From positions 586,345 to 650,344 of the forward strand of contig NZ_CANMDS010000002.1 in assembly GCF_947496725.1 (NCBI RefSeq): a stretch of DNA of 64,000 nt, in the 5' to 3' direction. Positions 43,997 to 52,987 of the stretch are shown in pieces (position 1 is the first letter of the stretch; each line of letters starts with the position of its first letter). A program made the position numbers and the translations under genes. This DNA is from an uncultured Dokdonia sp. (GTDB lineage: Bacteria; Bacteroidota; Bacteroidia; Flavobacteriales; Flavobacteriaceae). A model generated the notes under the pieces. That model was not told where the DNA came from and made no database searches. It saw only the letters and a program-made list of their open reading frames with translations.

Positions 43997-45547
43997 GTGA
44001 ATAAAGAATTGATCATAAGATCTAGTTCCTCCGTAGTTGATTTTGCCTTACTAAAAGATGGAAAACTTATAGAACTTCATAAAGATGAAGATGAAAATAA
44101 GTTTAACGTAGGTGATATTTATATCGCAAACGTGAGAAAGGCCGTATCTGGTCTCAACGCTGCATTTGTAAATGTAGGCTATGAGAAAGATGCATTTTTG
44201 CATTACCACGATCTCGGACCTAAGCTACCTACCTTACAGAAGTACATCAAAAGTATAAGCACAGGTAAATTAAAAGACTATTCCTTACAAAACTTCACCT
44301 TTGAAAAAGACATAGATAAAAATGGCAAAATAGCCGATGTTCTAAAGTCTAAACAAAGTGTACTTGTACAGATTGCAAAAGAACCTATCTCGACTAAGGG
44401 ACCTCGCATAAGTAGCGAGTTGTCTATAGCTGGCCGTTATATTGTTCTCGTACCATTTTCAGACCGCATCTCTATCTCACAAAAGATTGAGAGCAAAGAA
44501 GAAAAGGCACGTCTTAAAAGACTAGTAACAAGTATCAGACCTAAAGGGTTTGGCGTGATTGTGCGCACTGTTGCACAAGGTGTAAAAGTTGCAGAACTAG
44601 ATAAGGACCTGCAAAATCTAGTGGACAAATGGACCACTATGAGCAAAAAAATTAAAGGTGCTCACCACCCTAGTAAAGTTCTAGGAGAGATGAACCGTGC
44701 ATCGTCTATCCTGCGGGATATTTTTAACGATAGCTTTACGAGCATCACTGTTGATGATGAAACACTTTATTATCAAATTAAAGAATACCTAAGCGAGATC
44801 GCTCCTCACAAAGAGAGCATTGTAAAATTATACAATAGCCAGGTGCCTATTTTTGAGAAATTTGGAATCGAGAGACAAATTAAAACGTCTTTTGGACAAA
44901 CAGTATCAATGAGCCGTGGCGCTTATCTTGTGATTGAGCATACAGAAGCCCTACACGTCGTAGACGTAAACAGTGGTAACAGATCTAATAAAGCCAAGAG
45001 TCAAGAAGATACAGCACTCGAGGTAAATATGATTGCTGCTACAGAAGTAGCAAGACAGCTTAGCCTCCGTGATATGGGAGGAATTATCGTAATAGACTTT
45101 ATCGATATGGGTAAAGCCGAAAATCGTCGCAAACTCTTTAACCACCTCAGAGATGAGATGAAAGAAGATCGCGCAAAGCACAAAATATTACCTCCTAGTA
45201 AATTTGGACTTATCCAGATCACTAGGCAGCGAGTACGTCCAGAGATGAACATTAAGACCCGTGAAGATAATCCTAACGGGGGATCTAATGAGATAGAAGC
45301 ACCTATTGTAATAGTAGAGAAGCTTCAAGGACAACTCAACCGTATTTTAAAATCTGGTGCAAAAAAGGTAACGCTACACGCGCACCCCTTTGTTGCAGCC
45401 TATTTAACAAAAGGCTTTCCTTCTATACGTTCTAAATGGTTTTTAGAACATAAAAAGTGGGTAAAGGTAATGCCACGAGATGCATACACGTATCTCGAGT
45501 ATAACTTTACAGACGCTTCTGGCAAGGATATCAAGATTGTAAACTAG
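43997..45547 (+). CDS. rng: Ribonuclease E/G family protein
   Basis: A 516-aa endoribonuclease starting with GTG. N-terminal S1-like part (GDIYIANVRKAVSGLNAAFVNVG), catalytic domain with HVVDVNSGNRSN and GGIIVIDFIDMG (the two metal Asp sites). The CxxC zinc-link found in E. coli RNase E is not seen. Instead the sequence continues ITRQRVRPEMNIKTRE. No long C-terminal scaffold, so closer to RNase G. Acts in rRNA maturation and mRNA decay. Confidence 0.94.
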   Translation: MNKELIIRSSSSVVDFALLKDGKLIELHKDEDENKFNVGDIYIANVRKAVSGLNAAFVNVGYEKDAFLHYHDLGPKLPTLQKYIKSISTGKLKDYSLQNFTFEKDIDKNGKIADVLKSKQSVLVQIAKEPISTKGPRISSELSIAGRYIVLVPFSDRISISQKIESKEEKARLKRLVTSIRPKGFGVIVRTVAQGVKVAELDKDLQNLVDKWTTMSKKIKGAHHPSKVLGEMNRASSILRDIFNDSFTSITVDDETLYYQIKEYLSEIAPHKESIVKLYNSQVPIFEKFGIERQIKTSFGQTVSMSRGAYLVIEHTEALHVVDVNSGNRSNKAKSQEDTALEVNMIAATEVARQLSLRDMGGIIVIDFIDMGKAENRRKLFNHLRDEMKEDRAKHKILPPSKFGLIQITRQRVRPEMNIKTREDNPNGGSNEIEAPIVIVEKLQGQLNRILKSGAKKVTLHAHPFVAAYLTKGFPSIRSKWFLEHKKWVKVMPRDAYTYLEYNFTDASGKDIKIVN

Positions 45548-45548
45548 T

Positions 45549-45584
45549 AAAAACCCCATTCTCAATAGAGGATGGGGTTTTTTT
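45549..45584 (+). terminator. Terminator of the RNase E/G gene
   Basis: AACCCCATTCTC-AATA-GAGGATGGGGTT plus T-tract. Confidence 0.9.
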
Positions 45585-45621
45585 ATGCCTTGTTGTAAAA
45601 ATGATATCGCGGTAAAACAAG

Positions 45622-45629
45622 TACATTTG
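45622..45629 (+). promoter_or_regulatory. -7 box directly in front of recX
   Basis: TACATTTG ends four bases before the GTG start, so the recX mRNA is predicted to be leaderless. Confidence 0.5.
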
Positions 45630-45633
45630 CCCA

Positions 45634-46113
45634 GTGCAACAACCCGTAAAAACATATACTGTAGAAGAGGCAAAACGCAAGCTAGAAGCCTACTGCGCCT
45701 ATCAAGACCGCTGTCATAAAGAAGTAGCACAAAAGCTTAGAGATATGCGTATGATACCAGAAGCTATAGATGTAGTGATAGGTCACCTACTTGAGCACAA
45801 CTTTTTAAATGAGGAGCGATTTGCAAAAGCCTTTGCAAGGGGTAAATTTCGTCATAAAAGCTGGGGGAGGGTACGTATCACTCGTGAGTTAAAACAACGC
45901 GGCATAAGCGCTTATAATCTCAAAACAGCCCTACTTGAGATAGAAGAAGCGGAGTATGATAGGGTTTTTAATACGCTTTCGCGAAAGCGTTATGAACAAC
46001 TCTCCTCAGAAACCGATAAATACCGCAAGCGTAAAAAACTCGCAGACTATCTCTCCTACAGAGGTTGGGAAGGTGATCTAGTATATGAAAAGGTGAAGGA
46101 GCTGGTGCCTTAA
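45634..46113 (+). CDS. recX: Regulatory protein RecX
   Basis: A 159-aa helical protein that modulates RecA filaments. YTVEEAKRKLEAYCAYQDRCHKEVAQKLRDM, LEHNFLNEERFAKAFARGKFRHKSWGR and ITRELKQRGIS are the RecX repeats. GTG start. Palindrome at 45974 writes TLSRK in the third repeat. Not next to recA. Convergent with the following gene, the stop codons touching. Confidence 0.93.
   Translation: MQQPVKTYTVEEAKRKLEAYCAYQDRCHKEVAQKLRDMRMIPEAIDVVIGHLLEHNFLNEERFAKAFARGKFRHKSWGRVRITRELKQRGISAYNLKTALLEIEEAEYDRVFNTLSRKRYEQLSSETDKYRKRKKLADYLSYRGWEGDLVYEKVKELVP
45974..45989. repeat. Palindrome CGCTTTCGCGAAAGCG, perfect copy
   Basis: Inside recX, read as TLSRK. Confidence 0.95.
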
Positions 46114-46995
46114 TTAATAAACTTCTACGCCAAAAGATGCTCTTACGTAAGAACCATTTGCTTGTGACTGCAACCAGATTTTATCTTTGAGCCTGGCAAG
46201 CGTTACAAACGCATTTATAGATGAGTCGTTGCCAGCTGTAAATCCATAGGCAGCATCATTATTTTCTCCTAGCCATTCTAAGCCTATAAACAGTCCTTCG
46301 CTAGGCATCTCTATGTATTGATCTTGAATATCTATACTAAGTGTGCCTTTTTTTCTACGTACGGGATAGATAATTGATTTTGACAATAACTCTTTGTTGG
46401 GCTTTTTAGTTATGGGGTCAACGCTATAAATGTGGGCTCTTACTAAAAGGCTATCTTTTTTCTTTGATCGTATCTTGTAGTTAAGCGATTTAAGGGTATG
46501 TGCAGCGCCTGTTTTATTAGGTATGTGTTGTGCTAGAATAATATTTTCACCATAGGTTGTGATATAACGAGTTTTCTTAAGATTTGTATACCCTAAGGTT
46601 TGCACTTTTTTATTCTGTACTATAACCTCTGTTAGGTTTGTGTTCTTTTCTTTTAGAAAGATAGTATCATTATATACTTCTTTTTTTAAGGTTTTTGTGT
46701 AGTAGCCTAGATGGGTTATTGTAATGGCTTCTTCCTTATATCCTTGTTTTAAAATCACGGCTCCAGTTACATCGCTTGCAAGACCTTCATTGTTATTGCC
46801 TGTAAAAATATGAGCAAATGCAATAGGCTTATTTGATAAACTGTCAACTATTATAAGTTTTCGTTCTTGGCATTGAGCGTGACAACAAATAAGCAATGTA
46901 AGTAGGAACAAATAAAATTCCCAAATAATAAAAACATTCCTATAGTTTATATAGGAATGTTTTAGATTTTTATTGACTTTATATTTACCGCTCAC
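46114..46995 (-). CDS. Secreted protein with carboxypeptidase-like regulatory domain (paralogue)
   Basis: A 293-aa protein with a long N-terminal segment before a hydrophobic signal (YLFLLTLLICCHAQCQ). Domain 1 (about 45-125) is the CarboxypepD_reg type (IVDSLSNKPIAFAHIF, ending LTEVIVQNKK). The C-terminal ~150 residues match in pattern the product at 6294-7253. Probably periplasmic or outer-membrane associated; role unknown. The true start could lie inside the long N-terminal region. Confidence 0.7.
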   Translation of the reverse strand: MSGKYKVNKNLKHSYINYRNVFIIWEFYLFLLTLLICCHAQCQERKLIIVDSLSNKPIAFAHIFTGNNNEGLASDVTGAVILKQGYKEEAITITHLGYYTKTLKKEVYNDTIFLKEKNTNLTEVIVQNKKVQTLGYTNLKKTRYITTYGENIILAQHIPNKTGAAHTLKSLNYKIRSKKKDSLLVRAHIYSVDPITKKPNKELLSKSIIYPVRRKKGTLSIDIQDQYIEMPSEGLFIGLEWLGENNDAAYGFTAGNDSSINAFVTLARLKDKIWLQSQANGSYVRASFGVEVY

Positions 46996-47083
46996 AATAA
47001 GAGTTTCTTAATTTCTTTATTAGGATTTTTAAAATAAGCCCCAACTATAATCTCTCTATACGGATTTGCGATTTATAAAAATA

Positions 47084-48049
47084 TTACCAATTAATAGTTG
47101 TATTTAACTGATTCGTATCACCATTAACTTTGTGAAATATTGAACCACTCAAATTAACTCGCCATTCATAATGACTTATTGGGGTAGAACTAACAAAATT
47201 ATAATTACCTATCCAAAAGGATTTGGTTCCTTTTAATGGTGAAGAACAATAATTTTTATCATTAATTGAAAAAGATTTAACTGAGGTTATATTTCCTCCA
47301 TATTTGTATTTAATGTACCAACTTCCAGATAAATTGAGGTCATATAACCTTTCAGTTGTCGTATTGTTATATTTCCAACCAGATCCCGTCTTTTGACTCA
47401 TTCTCAATTTAAAAATTAGATCTGACTGAGTAAAAAACGGACCAGATACTTTTCGTACCACTAAGTAGTGTACGAGTCTGTACTTTAGGCTTTTGTTGTA
47501 TGGTGTGCCGCAGCGAGTACGATATTTTTGTCTATTATATTCGCGCCATCCTTGTTTGTATTCCCCTCCATTAGCATTAATTGAAACCCTATTAGATGTG
47601 ATTTTATCTGTTAAGCCATCTTCGTTATCTGTTGAAAGAGGGGATTGCTCGACTTTTGCAAATATTTTATTAGATTGGTTTAAACCATTTAGATTCCTTT
47701 CATAAAAGACACCTTCACTGTAATTAATAATTCTATCTCCTATTTGAAATTCTCTTTTTTCATTTAATAGGAATAGGAATGATAGAGGCAAATCTTCTTG
47801 CTCTTTTAGAGTAATGTTCTTGTCAGAGTAAAGGGAATTATAGTTTTGTTGTCTACTCCAATCTTCAAATTCAGAGATTTCATTAAAAGAATTAAATAAA
47901 TTTAGCGTATTTTTAAAAGTCTCATTGCTTTCGAAATATATAATTTCTCCAAGACTATTTTAATTTTCAATTGATAATTCTTCTTTCGAGCACGAAAAAC
48001 TCAGGCTCAATACTAGAAGAACAATGGTATATATTAAAGGCTTTTTCAT
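47084..48049 (-). pseudogene. Lipoprotein gene interrupted by an in-frame stop
   Basis: From the ATG at 48049 the minus strand encodes a lipoprotein signal peptide (MKKPLIYTIVLLVLSLSFSC) and a few residues, then TAA at 47962-47960 (codon 30). The same frame then continues open for 291 codons to 47084. The continuation has sensible sequence throughout (EIIYFESNETFKNTLNLFNS), so a single nonsense change or a sequencing error is likely. The mature protein is rich in Asn, Tyr and Ser, has no recognised family, and ends in a beta-rich part. If the stop is real, the envelope protein is lost or needs a restart near 47791. Confidence 0.7.
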
Positions 48050-48476
48050 TTTTGATTGATTATAAATTATTTAGTTTGTGGTTTTAACATTAATATGTGT
48101 TTTGTTTTTTTTGCATTTCATCTGCGGGTGGTCAGCCCATAATTAACCTTATAATTTTAGAAAGTAATTTTGAGCAATGTAGAAAATTCTTACGTGATTA
48201 TTTTACGGATTTCCTTTATTTCAGAGTTCTGTCAAAACAAATTAGTTGTTTTGATTTTATAGAAAGAGCTGTTTTGTAGTGGTATACAGTTTTTTTTGTC
48301 AAAAAGTTAATATTTTGTTAAAAGAGATTTAAGGAGTTTAGGAGTAGTTTCTAACGCTTTCGCGAAAGCGCAAAAATATCCACCTGCAATTTGCGTGGAG
48401 TGCAAGTAGTTTAAGAAAAGTGTGCTATACTAATGAGTCAAAAAAGGGAGGACTCAATATTTAAAAGAAAAAAATA
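48050..48476. other. Intergenic region
   Basis: About 430 bases, AT-rich. It holds one perfect palindrome (48355-48370). No gene, tRNA or clear terminator is seen. Confidence 0.5.
48355..48370. repeat. Palindrome CGCTTTCGCGAAAGCG, perfect copy
   Basis: In the spacer between the broken lipoprotein gene and the PAS gene. Confidence 0.95.
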
Positions 48477-48968
48477 CTAGGCTACTCTAGCAGGTTTCTC
48501 TAGTGCCATAAAATGAGTGATTTCACTTTTTGAGTTGTGTAGCGGTATAATTTTTATATCACACAGGTACGGTGTGCCGTCTTTTTTATAATTGAGAAGT
48601 TGTCGCTCTACTACGGCCCCTTTACTAAGGTGTATTTTAATTTCTTCACGTACTTGCGGAGAAGTTTTTGCTCCTTGTAAAAAACGAGGGTGCTTCCCTA
48701 TGGCATAACTCTTAGGGTAACCTGTCATATCGCTAAAGCCTGCATTTACCCATTGTATGTGCTGTGTGTGATCTGTAACAACTATGGTGGTGTAGTCTTG
48801 GTCTGTGATAGAAGCTACGTCAATTGTCCACTTATGTTTTTTCTTGAAAATCGCAAGTTGCTCTCGTTCGGCTTTTTTTCTCGCTTTTATGCTATTTTGA
48901 GCAAGACCTTCAGAAAAAATATCCCAAGACTGTAATGGGGCAATGGCACGTATAGTTTTCTTCTTCAT
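48477..48968 (-). CDS. LOV-like PAS domain protein lacking the photoactive cysteine
   Basis: A 163-aa single-domain protein. After a basic helical N-terminus (about 1-50) a PAS/LOV fold follows: ITDQDYTTIVVTDHTQHIQWVNAGFSDMTGY, GKHPRFLQGAKTSP, then LLNYKKDGTPYLCDIKIIPL. The stretch GKHPRFLQG takes the place of the LOV motif GRNCRFLQ; the adduct-forming Cys is Pro here and Asn is His. So flavin photochemistry of the usual type is not expected. No output domain is attached. Standalone gene. Confidence 0.85.
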   Translation of the reverse strand: MKKKTIRAIAPLQSWDIFSEGLAQNSIKARKKAEREQLAIFKKKHKWTIDVASITDQDYTTIVVTDHTQHIQWVNAGFSDMTGYPKSYAIGKHPRFLQGAKTSPQVREEIKIHLSKGAVVERQLLNYKKDGTPYLCDIKIIPLHNSKSEITHFMALEKPARVA

Positions 48969-49036
48969 CTTCTCAATTTTTGAGAAAAGTACACAAGTTT
49001 ATATCCATAGGTGTTAAATTAGTGAGGATTAACACT

Positions 49037-51295
49037 TTAGTTTAAGGTGTAGCGTATCCCAAAGAAGCCGCGTATTCCTTGGTTAGGAGCAAATATATAG
49101 TTGGGGTCAAAGGTGAGTGCATTTGGGTTATCTGCCGTAGGCACTACTTGCCCTTGATTATCAAAGACTACATTTTCGTCAAAAGGATCGTCTGCTCTGG
49201 CGATGATAAAAGGGTTATTGCGGTTAGGAGTGTAGTTCAACAAGTTTTTGACGCCGCCATAGAGTTCTAGATTTGTAATGCCGTCATAGGTGAGCTGTAT
49301 GTTTTGTGTGCTCCAGGTGGGGCTGTATTCTTCTCTAGGGTCTAGTTCTCCCAGTATGGGTAATCGCATAGGGCCGTATAGGCTGCCTGTATAATCTATA
49401 TTGAGATTAAGGTTTTCTATTTTATAACTTAGTGACCAGTTTGCGCTATAACTCTCGGTAAGAATTTGACGCTCACGCACGCCGTCTTCGGTTTGTGATA
49501 CATCTTGATATGTAACTCCTAGACTTCCTTTTATACCGTTTGTAAGTGTGGCGTCTAGATTAATACTAGCACCGTAAGTTTGTGAGTAGCCATTAAGGTT
49601 GCTGTATATAATCTGGTTTGGGTTTGTGTCATAATCTGGGAGTATTTGATTTGTAAAATGTGTAAACCAAGTAGAAGCATCTAATGTTAAGATAGCATTT
49701 CGATTATAAATTTTCTTTAAGTAGTTGAGATTTACATTATACGATTGCTCTGGGTCTAGCTCTTCTGTGATAATGACATCTCTTGCACCTGTAAGCGCGG
49801 CGTGATCTTCGGCAAAGAGGCTTACTATTCTAAAACCTGTACCAGCATTGATTCTTAAAATATTGTCTTCATTAAATTTATGTCTGTATGCTAGGCGCGG
49901 GGTAAATATGCTGCCGTGTCGTGAGTCATAATCATAACGAGCACCCAGTAAAAGAGTGTTTTTATCTGTAAACTTAATCTCATCTTGTATTAAAAATGAA
50001 GGAATCACCACCTCTTCTTCGGCATTTGCTCCTGCATTAAAGGTTGCTGTGGTATTGTCATCATAATAGTTATAACGTACACCACCTGCGAGCAGTAGGT
50101 CGTGTCTGTTTATTTTTTTATTCCAAGTGAGTTGGGTAAAGCCTATACGCTGCTGTGCAATGTAGGCTTCATTACCATACACGCTATTTTGATCGTGGTC
50201 TGTGTATGAAAAGCGTAGTAAAAAATCTTCGGTAGTGGGTAGTTGGTAATTTCCTAAAATTTCAAAACGACGCGTGTAAATGCTCTCTCCATATATTTCA
50301 TCGCCTCCGCGAAAAGCGGGTGTCCACTGTAGTTCTCCACCCCATCTGTCTTCATAAAAAAACCGCCCAGCGAGATCAAAGACTTTATCATTCTTGCGGT
50401 CAAAACTCCATTTATTAAACACCGAAATACGGTCTTGCAGCGTTACATCTGTAAAGTTGTCGTTGTTGTTATCTATGGGATTGCTGTAGTTGTAATAGTT
50501 TACACCCACTAGACTGTTTGCTTTTCCAGCCTTAAAAGAAACGCCTATGTCTAAGTTGTTTTCTCCCCAACTTGTAAGTTGGTTTTCTATAAAAAAGCGT
50601 GGTGCTTGCTCGGGTATTTTTGTAATCACATTTATTAATCCTCCTACTGCCTCGCTTCCATAGAGCGATGAGGCTGGTCCTTTTACCACCTCTACTCGTT
50701 CTATAAGCGAAGTAGGAATCCCAGAAAGGCCATATACAGTAGAAAGGCCACTTACAATAGGCATCCCGTCTATGAGTACAAGCGTGTATGGACCTTCAAG
50801 ACCATTAATATGTATGTCGCCTGTATTACACACACTACAGTTGAGTTGCGGGCGCACGCCATTCACATTTTGCAACGCCTCAAAAACCGAGGGTACAGGA
50901 TTCTTTTTTAAAAATGCTTGAGAGTATACTTCTACCGGCACGGGACTTTCTTTACGCACCACAGGTTTAAGGGTTCCAGAAATTACGACTTCCTCGAGAG
51001 ATGTGTTTTGTTTAAGAATGAAATTTGCGGTTATAGTACCACCGTTTACAGTGACGTTTTTCTTTATAGATTCATAACCTGTAAAAGAGGCAATAAGGGT
51101 ATGAGTTCCGTCTGGTATATTTAAAATCTCAAAGCTACCGTCATTATTTGAAGATGCACCTAGGGTTGTATTTGCGAGGTATACGTTTACAAAGGGTAAT
51201 GGGCCCTTAGGGTCAGAAACTTCACCTTTAATGGTGGTTTGAGCAGTGGTAAATTGAGTAGCAAAAAGCAATAGACATAAAAGTACTCTATGCAT
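49037..51295 (-). CDS. TonB-dependent outer-membrane receptor, metal-linked
   Basis: A 752-aa receptor. Signal peptide (LLFATQFTTAQ), CarboxypepD_reg-like domain (about 20-110), plug domain (CNTGDIHINGLEGPYTLVLIDGMPIV, RVEVVKGPASSLYGSEAVGG), then a 22-strand barrel ending in FFGIRYTLN. The paired cysteines (CSVCNTGD) in the plug are usual in receptors next to metal systems. It diverges from a DtxR/MntR-type regulator and a Zn/Mn ABC transporter, so iron, manganese or zinc complexes are probable cargo. Confidence 0.9.
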   Translation of the reverse strand: MHRVLLCLLLFATQFTTAQTTIKGEVSDPKGPLPFVNVYLANTTLGASSNNDGSFEILNIPDGTHTLIASFTGYESIKKNVTVNGGTITANFILKQNTSLEEVVISGTLKPVVRKESPVPVEVYSQAFLKKNPVPSVFEALQNVNGVRPQLNCSVCNTGDIHINGLEGPYTLVLIDGMPIVSGLSTVYGLSGIPTSLIERVEVVKGPASSLYGSEAVGGLINVITKIPEQAPRFFIENQLTSWGENNLDIGVSFKAGKANSLVGVNYYNYSNPIDNNNDNFTDVTLQDRISVFNKWSFDRKNDKVFDLAGRFFYEDRWGGELQWTPAFRGGDEIYGESIYTRRFEILGNYQLPTTEDFLLRFSYTDHDQNSVYGNEAYIAQQRIGFTQLTWNKKINRHDLLLAGGVRYNYYDDNTTATFNAGANAEEEVVIPSFLIQDEIKFTDKNTLLLGARYDYDSRHGSIFTPRLAYRHKFNEDNILRINAGTGFRIVSLFAEDHAALTGARDVIITEELDPEQSYNVNLNYLKKIYNRNAILTLDASTWFTHFTNQILPDYDTNPNQIIYSNLNGYSQTYGASINLDATLTNGIKGSLGVTYQDVSQTEDGVRERQILTESYSANWSLSYKIENLNLNIDYTGSLYGPMRLPILGELDPREEYSPTWSTQNIQLTYDGITNLELYGGVKNLLNYTPNRNNPFIIARADDPFDENVVFDNQGQVVPTADNPNALTFDPNYIFAPNQGIRGFFGIRYTLN

Positions 51296-51312
51296 AGTTT
51301 TTCTTTTTTCTG

Positions 51313-51320
51313 CAAAGCTA
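51313..51320 (-). promoter_or_regulatory. -7 box of the TonB receptor
   Basis: TAGCTTTG on the minus strand, 18 bases from the ATG, next to the putative operator at 51330. Confidence 0.5.
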
Positions 51321-51329
51321 TAAAAAAAG

Positions 51330-51344
51330 TTAGTCTTATCTAAA
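51330..51344. promoter_or_regulatory. Putative DtxR/MntR operator
   Basis: TTAG-N6-CTAA (51330-51343) with TTATCTAAA at 51336-51344, between the divergent -7 boxes. The same TTATCTAAA occurs in front of feoA. Placement would let one repressor control both directions. Confidence 0.4.
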
Positions 51345-51350
51345 AAATTA

Positions 51351-51380
51351 TTGTTGCGATTGTAAAAATCTGTATCTTTG
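51351..51380 (+). promoter_or_regulatory. Promoter of the DtxR/MntR-type operon
   Basis: TTG (51351-51353), 19-base spacer, TATCTTTG (51373-51380), 16 bases before the ATG. Confidence 0.7.
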
Positions 51381-51396
51381 GTGACATCAATAAGTT

Positions 51397-52050
51397 ATGT
51401 ATAGCAAGTCAGAAGAAAATTATTTAAAAGCAATCTATCATCTTGAGGCGATTGCAAAGCACGGGGTGAGCACTAATGCCATAGCAGGAGAGATGGAGAC
51501 TAAGCCATCTTCAGTCACAGATATGGTAAAGAAGCTTGCAGACAAGCAACTAGTGAATTATGTAAAGTATAAGGGCACCACACTTACAGAAAAAGGAAAA
51601 AAAGCGGCGCTAGGTGTCGTGCGAAAACATCGTATTTGGGAAGTTTTTCTTTTAGAAACGCTCGATTTTCAATGGGACGAGGTGCACGATATAGCAGAGC
51701 AACTGGAGCACATAAAATCACAAGAGCTCATAAACAGGCTCGATAAGTTTTTAGATTATCCAGATTACGATCCGCACGGTGATCCTATTCCAGATAAAAA
51801 CGGAAATATCAAAAGTGCCGAAAAGAAACTACTCGCCGAACTTAAGAAAGGAAACCAAGGTCAGCTAGTAGGTGTACGTGAGACAAGTCCAGATTTTCTT
51901 CAGTTTTTAGACAAGCGTAGCATAGCGATAGGTTCAAAAATCAAAGTACTTGGTAAAGAGTTTTTTGATGGATCAATGGTCATTCAGGTGCAGGGAGAGC
52001 AGTTTTTTATCTCAAAAAAAATAGCCGAAAATCTTTACATCCACATTTAA
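51397..52050 (+). CDS. DtxR/MntR family metal-dependent repressor
   Basis: A 217-aa regulator. Winged helix at residues 1-65 (SEENYLKAIYHL, KPSSVTDMVKKLADKQLV), dimerisation and metal domain (RKHRIWEVFLLETLDFQWDEVHDIAEQLEHIKS, holding His and Glu ligands, and DPHGDPIPD), and an SH3-like FeoA domain at the end (about 145-217). Sits in front of the ABC transporter, with 15 bases between genes. Binds Mn or Fe; which one cannot be told from sequence. Confidence 0.93.
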   Translation: MYSKSEENYLKAIYHLEAIAKHGVSTNAIAGEMETKPSSVTDMVKKLADKQLVNYVKYKGTTLTEKGKKAALGVVRKHRIWEVFLLETLDFQWDEVHDIAEQLEHIKSQELINRLDKFLDYPDYDPHGDPIPDKNGNIKSAEKKLLAELKKGNQGQLVGVRETSPDFLQFLDKRSIAIGSKIKVLGKEFFDGSMVIQVQGEQFFISKKIAENLYIHI

Positions 52051-52065
52051 TTTAAAGCAGCATTA

Positions 52066-52983
52066 ATGAAGCAGAGTTTTTATATCGCAATTGTATTTTT
52101 CGCTTTAAGCGTGATAAGTTGTAAAGAAAATAAAGAGGATAATGGTAGGTTAAACGTTGTTACCACTACCTCTATGATTACAGACCTCGTAAAAAACATA
52201 GGTGGTGAGCACATCAACTTGCAGGGGCTTATGGGTGCCGGAGTAGATCCACACTTATATAAAGCAAGTGCTGGCGATGTGACAAAATTATCTCGTGCAG
52301 ATGTTATTTTTTATAACGGCCTACACCTAGAAGGTAAACTGGTGGAGGTGTTTGAAAAGATGAACGCCACCCAAGTGACCCAAGTGGCTCTAGGAGAAGC
52401 TCTAGATAAAAGTACGCTCATAGGGTCAGACTATTTTGCGTCTAACTATGATCCTCACGTCTGGTTTAATATCAATTACTTTAAGCAGTTTGTAGCAGAG
52501 GTGACAAGTACGCTTTCGCGAAAGGACCCTCAGAACGCACAATACTATCAAACAAATGCTAAAGGATACCTCGCAAAACTAGAAACCCTAGAAGCCGAAA
52601 TAAAGGCCAAAGTAGCAACCCTTGCCCCCGAAAAAAGGATACTCGTTACCGCACACGATGCCTTTAATTATTTTGGGAAGAGTTATGGTTTTGAGGTAGT
52701 AGGCTTGCAGGGTCTATCTACAGCAACAGAGGCTGGTGTTCAAGACGTGCAGCGTTTATCAAAATTTATAATAGAGAACAAGGTAAAAGCCATCTTTGTA
52801 GAGAGCTCTGTGCCTAGACGCACGATAGAGGCATTGCAAGCCGCAGTTCAGTCTAAAGGAAACGAAGTAACCATAGGGGGATCTTTATATAGCGATGCGC
52901 TGGGTAATGCTGGTACAGAAGAGGGAACCTACATAGGGATGTTTACATATAATGTGACTACAATCGTAGAAGCCTTAAAATAA
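52066..52983 (+). CDS. Metal ABC transporter substrate-binding lipoprotein (ZnuA/TroA type)
   Basis: A 305-aa cluster A-I binding protein. Lipobox SVISC (Cys19). Metal ligands visible as DPHLYK (His), DPHVWFN (His), ATEAGVQDV (Glu) and [10 protein letters not shown] (Asp). The absence of a His-rich loop favours Mn/Fe over Zn. Palindrome at 52511 writes TLSRK. First structural gene of the transporter after the regulator. Confidence 0.93.
   Translation: MKQSFYIAIVFFALSVISCKENKEDNGRLNVVTTTSMITDLVKNIGGEHINLQGLMGAGVDPHLYKASAGDVTKLSRADVIFYNGLHLEGKLVEVFEKMNATQVTQVALGEALDKSTLIGSDYFASNYDPHVWFNINYFKQFVAEVTSTLSRKDPQNAQYYQTNAKGYLAKLETLEAEIKAKVATLAPEKRILVTAHDAFNYFGKSYGFEVVGLQGLSTATEAGVQDVQRLSKFIIENKVKAIFVESSVPRRTIEALQAAVQSKGNEVTIGGSLYSDALGNAGTEEGTYIGMFTYNVTTIVEALK
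52511..52524. repeat. Palindrome copy, 14 of 16 bases
   Basis: CGCTTTCGCGAAAG within the binding-protein gene, read TLSRK. Confidence 0.9.
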
Positions 52984-52987
52984 AACA

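Noticed and set aside
47791..47793. Start of the 235-codon frame as a genuine gene start
   Set aside because: Codon is TTG inside a longer frame that begins with a proper lipoprotein signal peptide at 48049.
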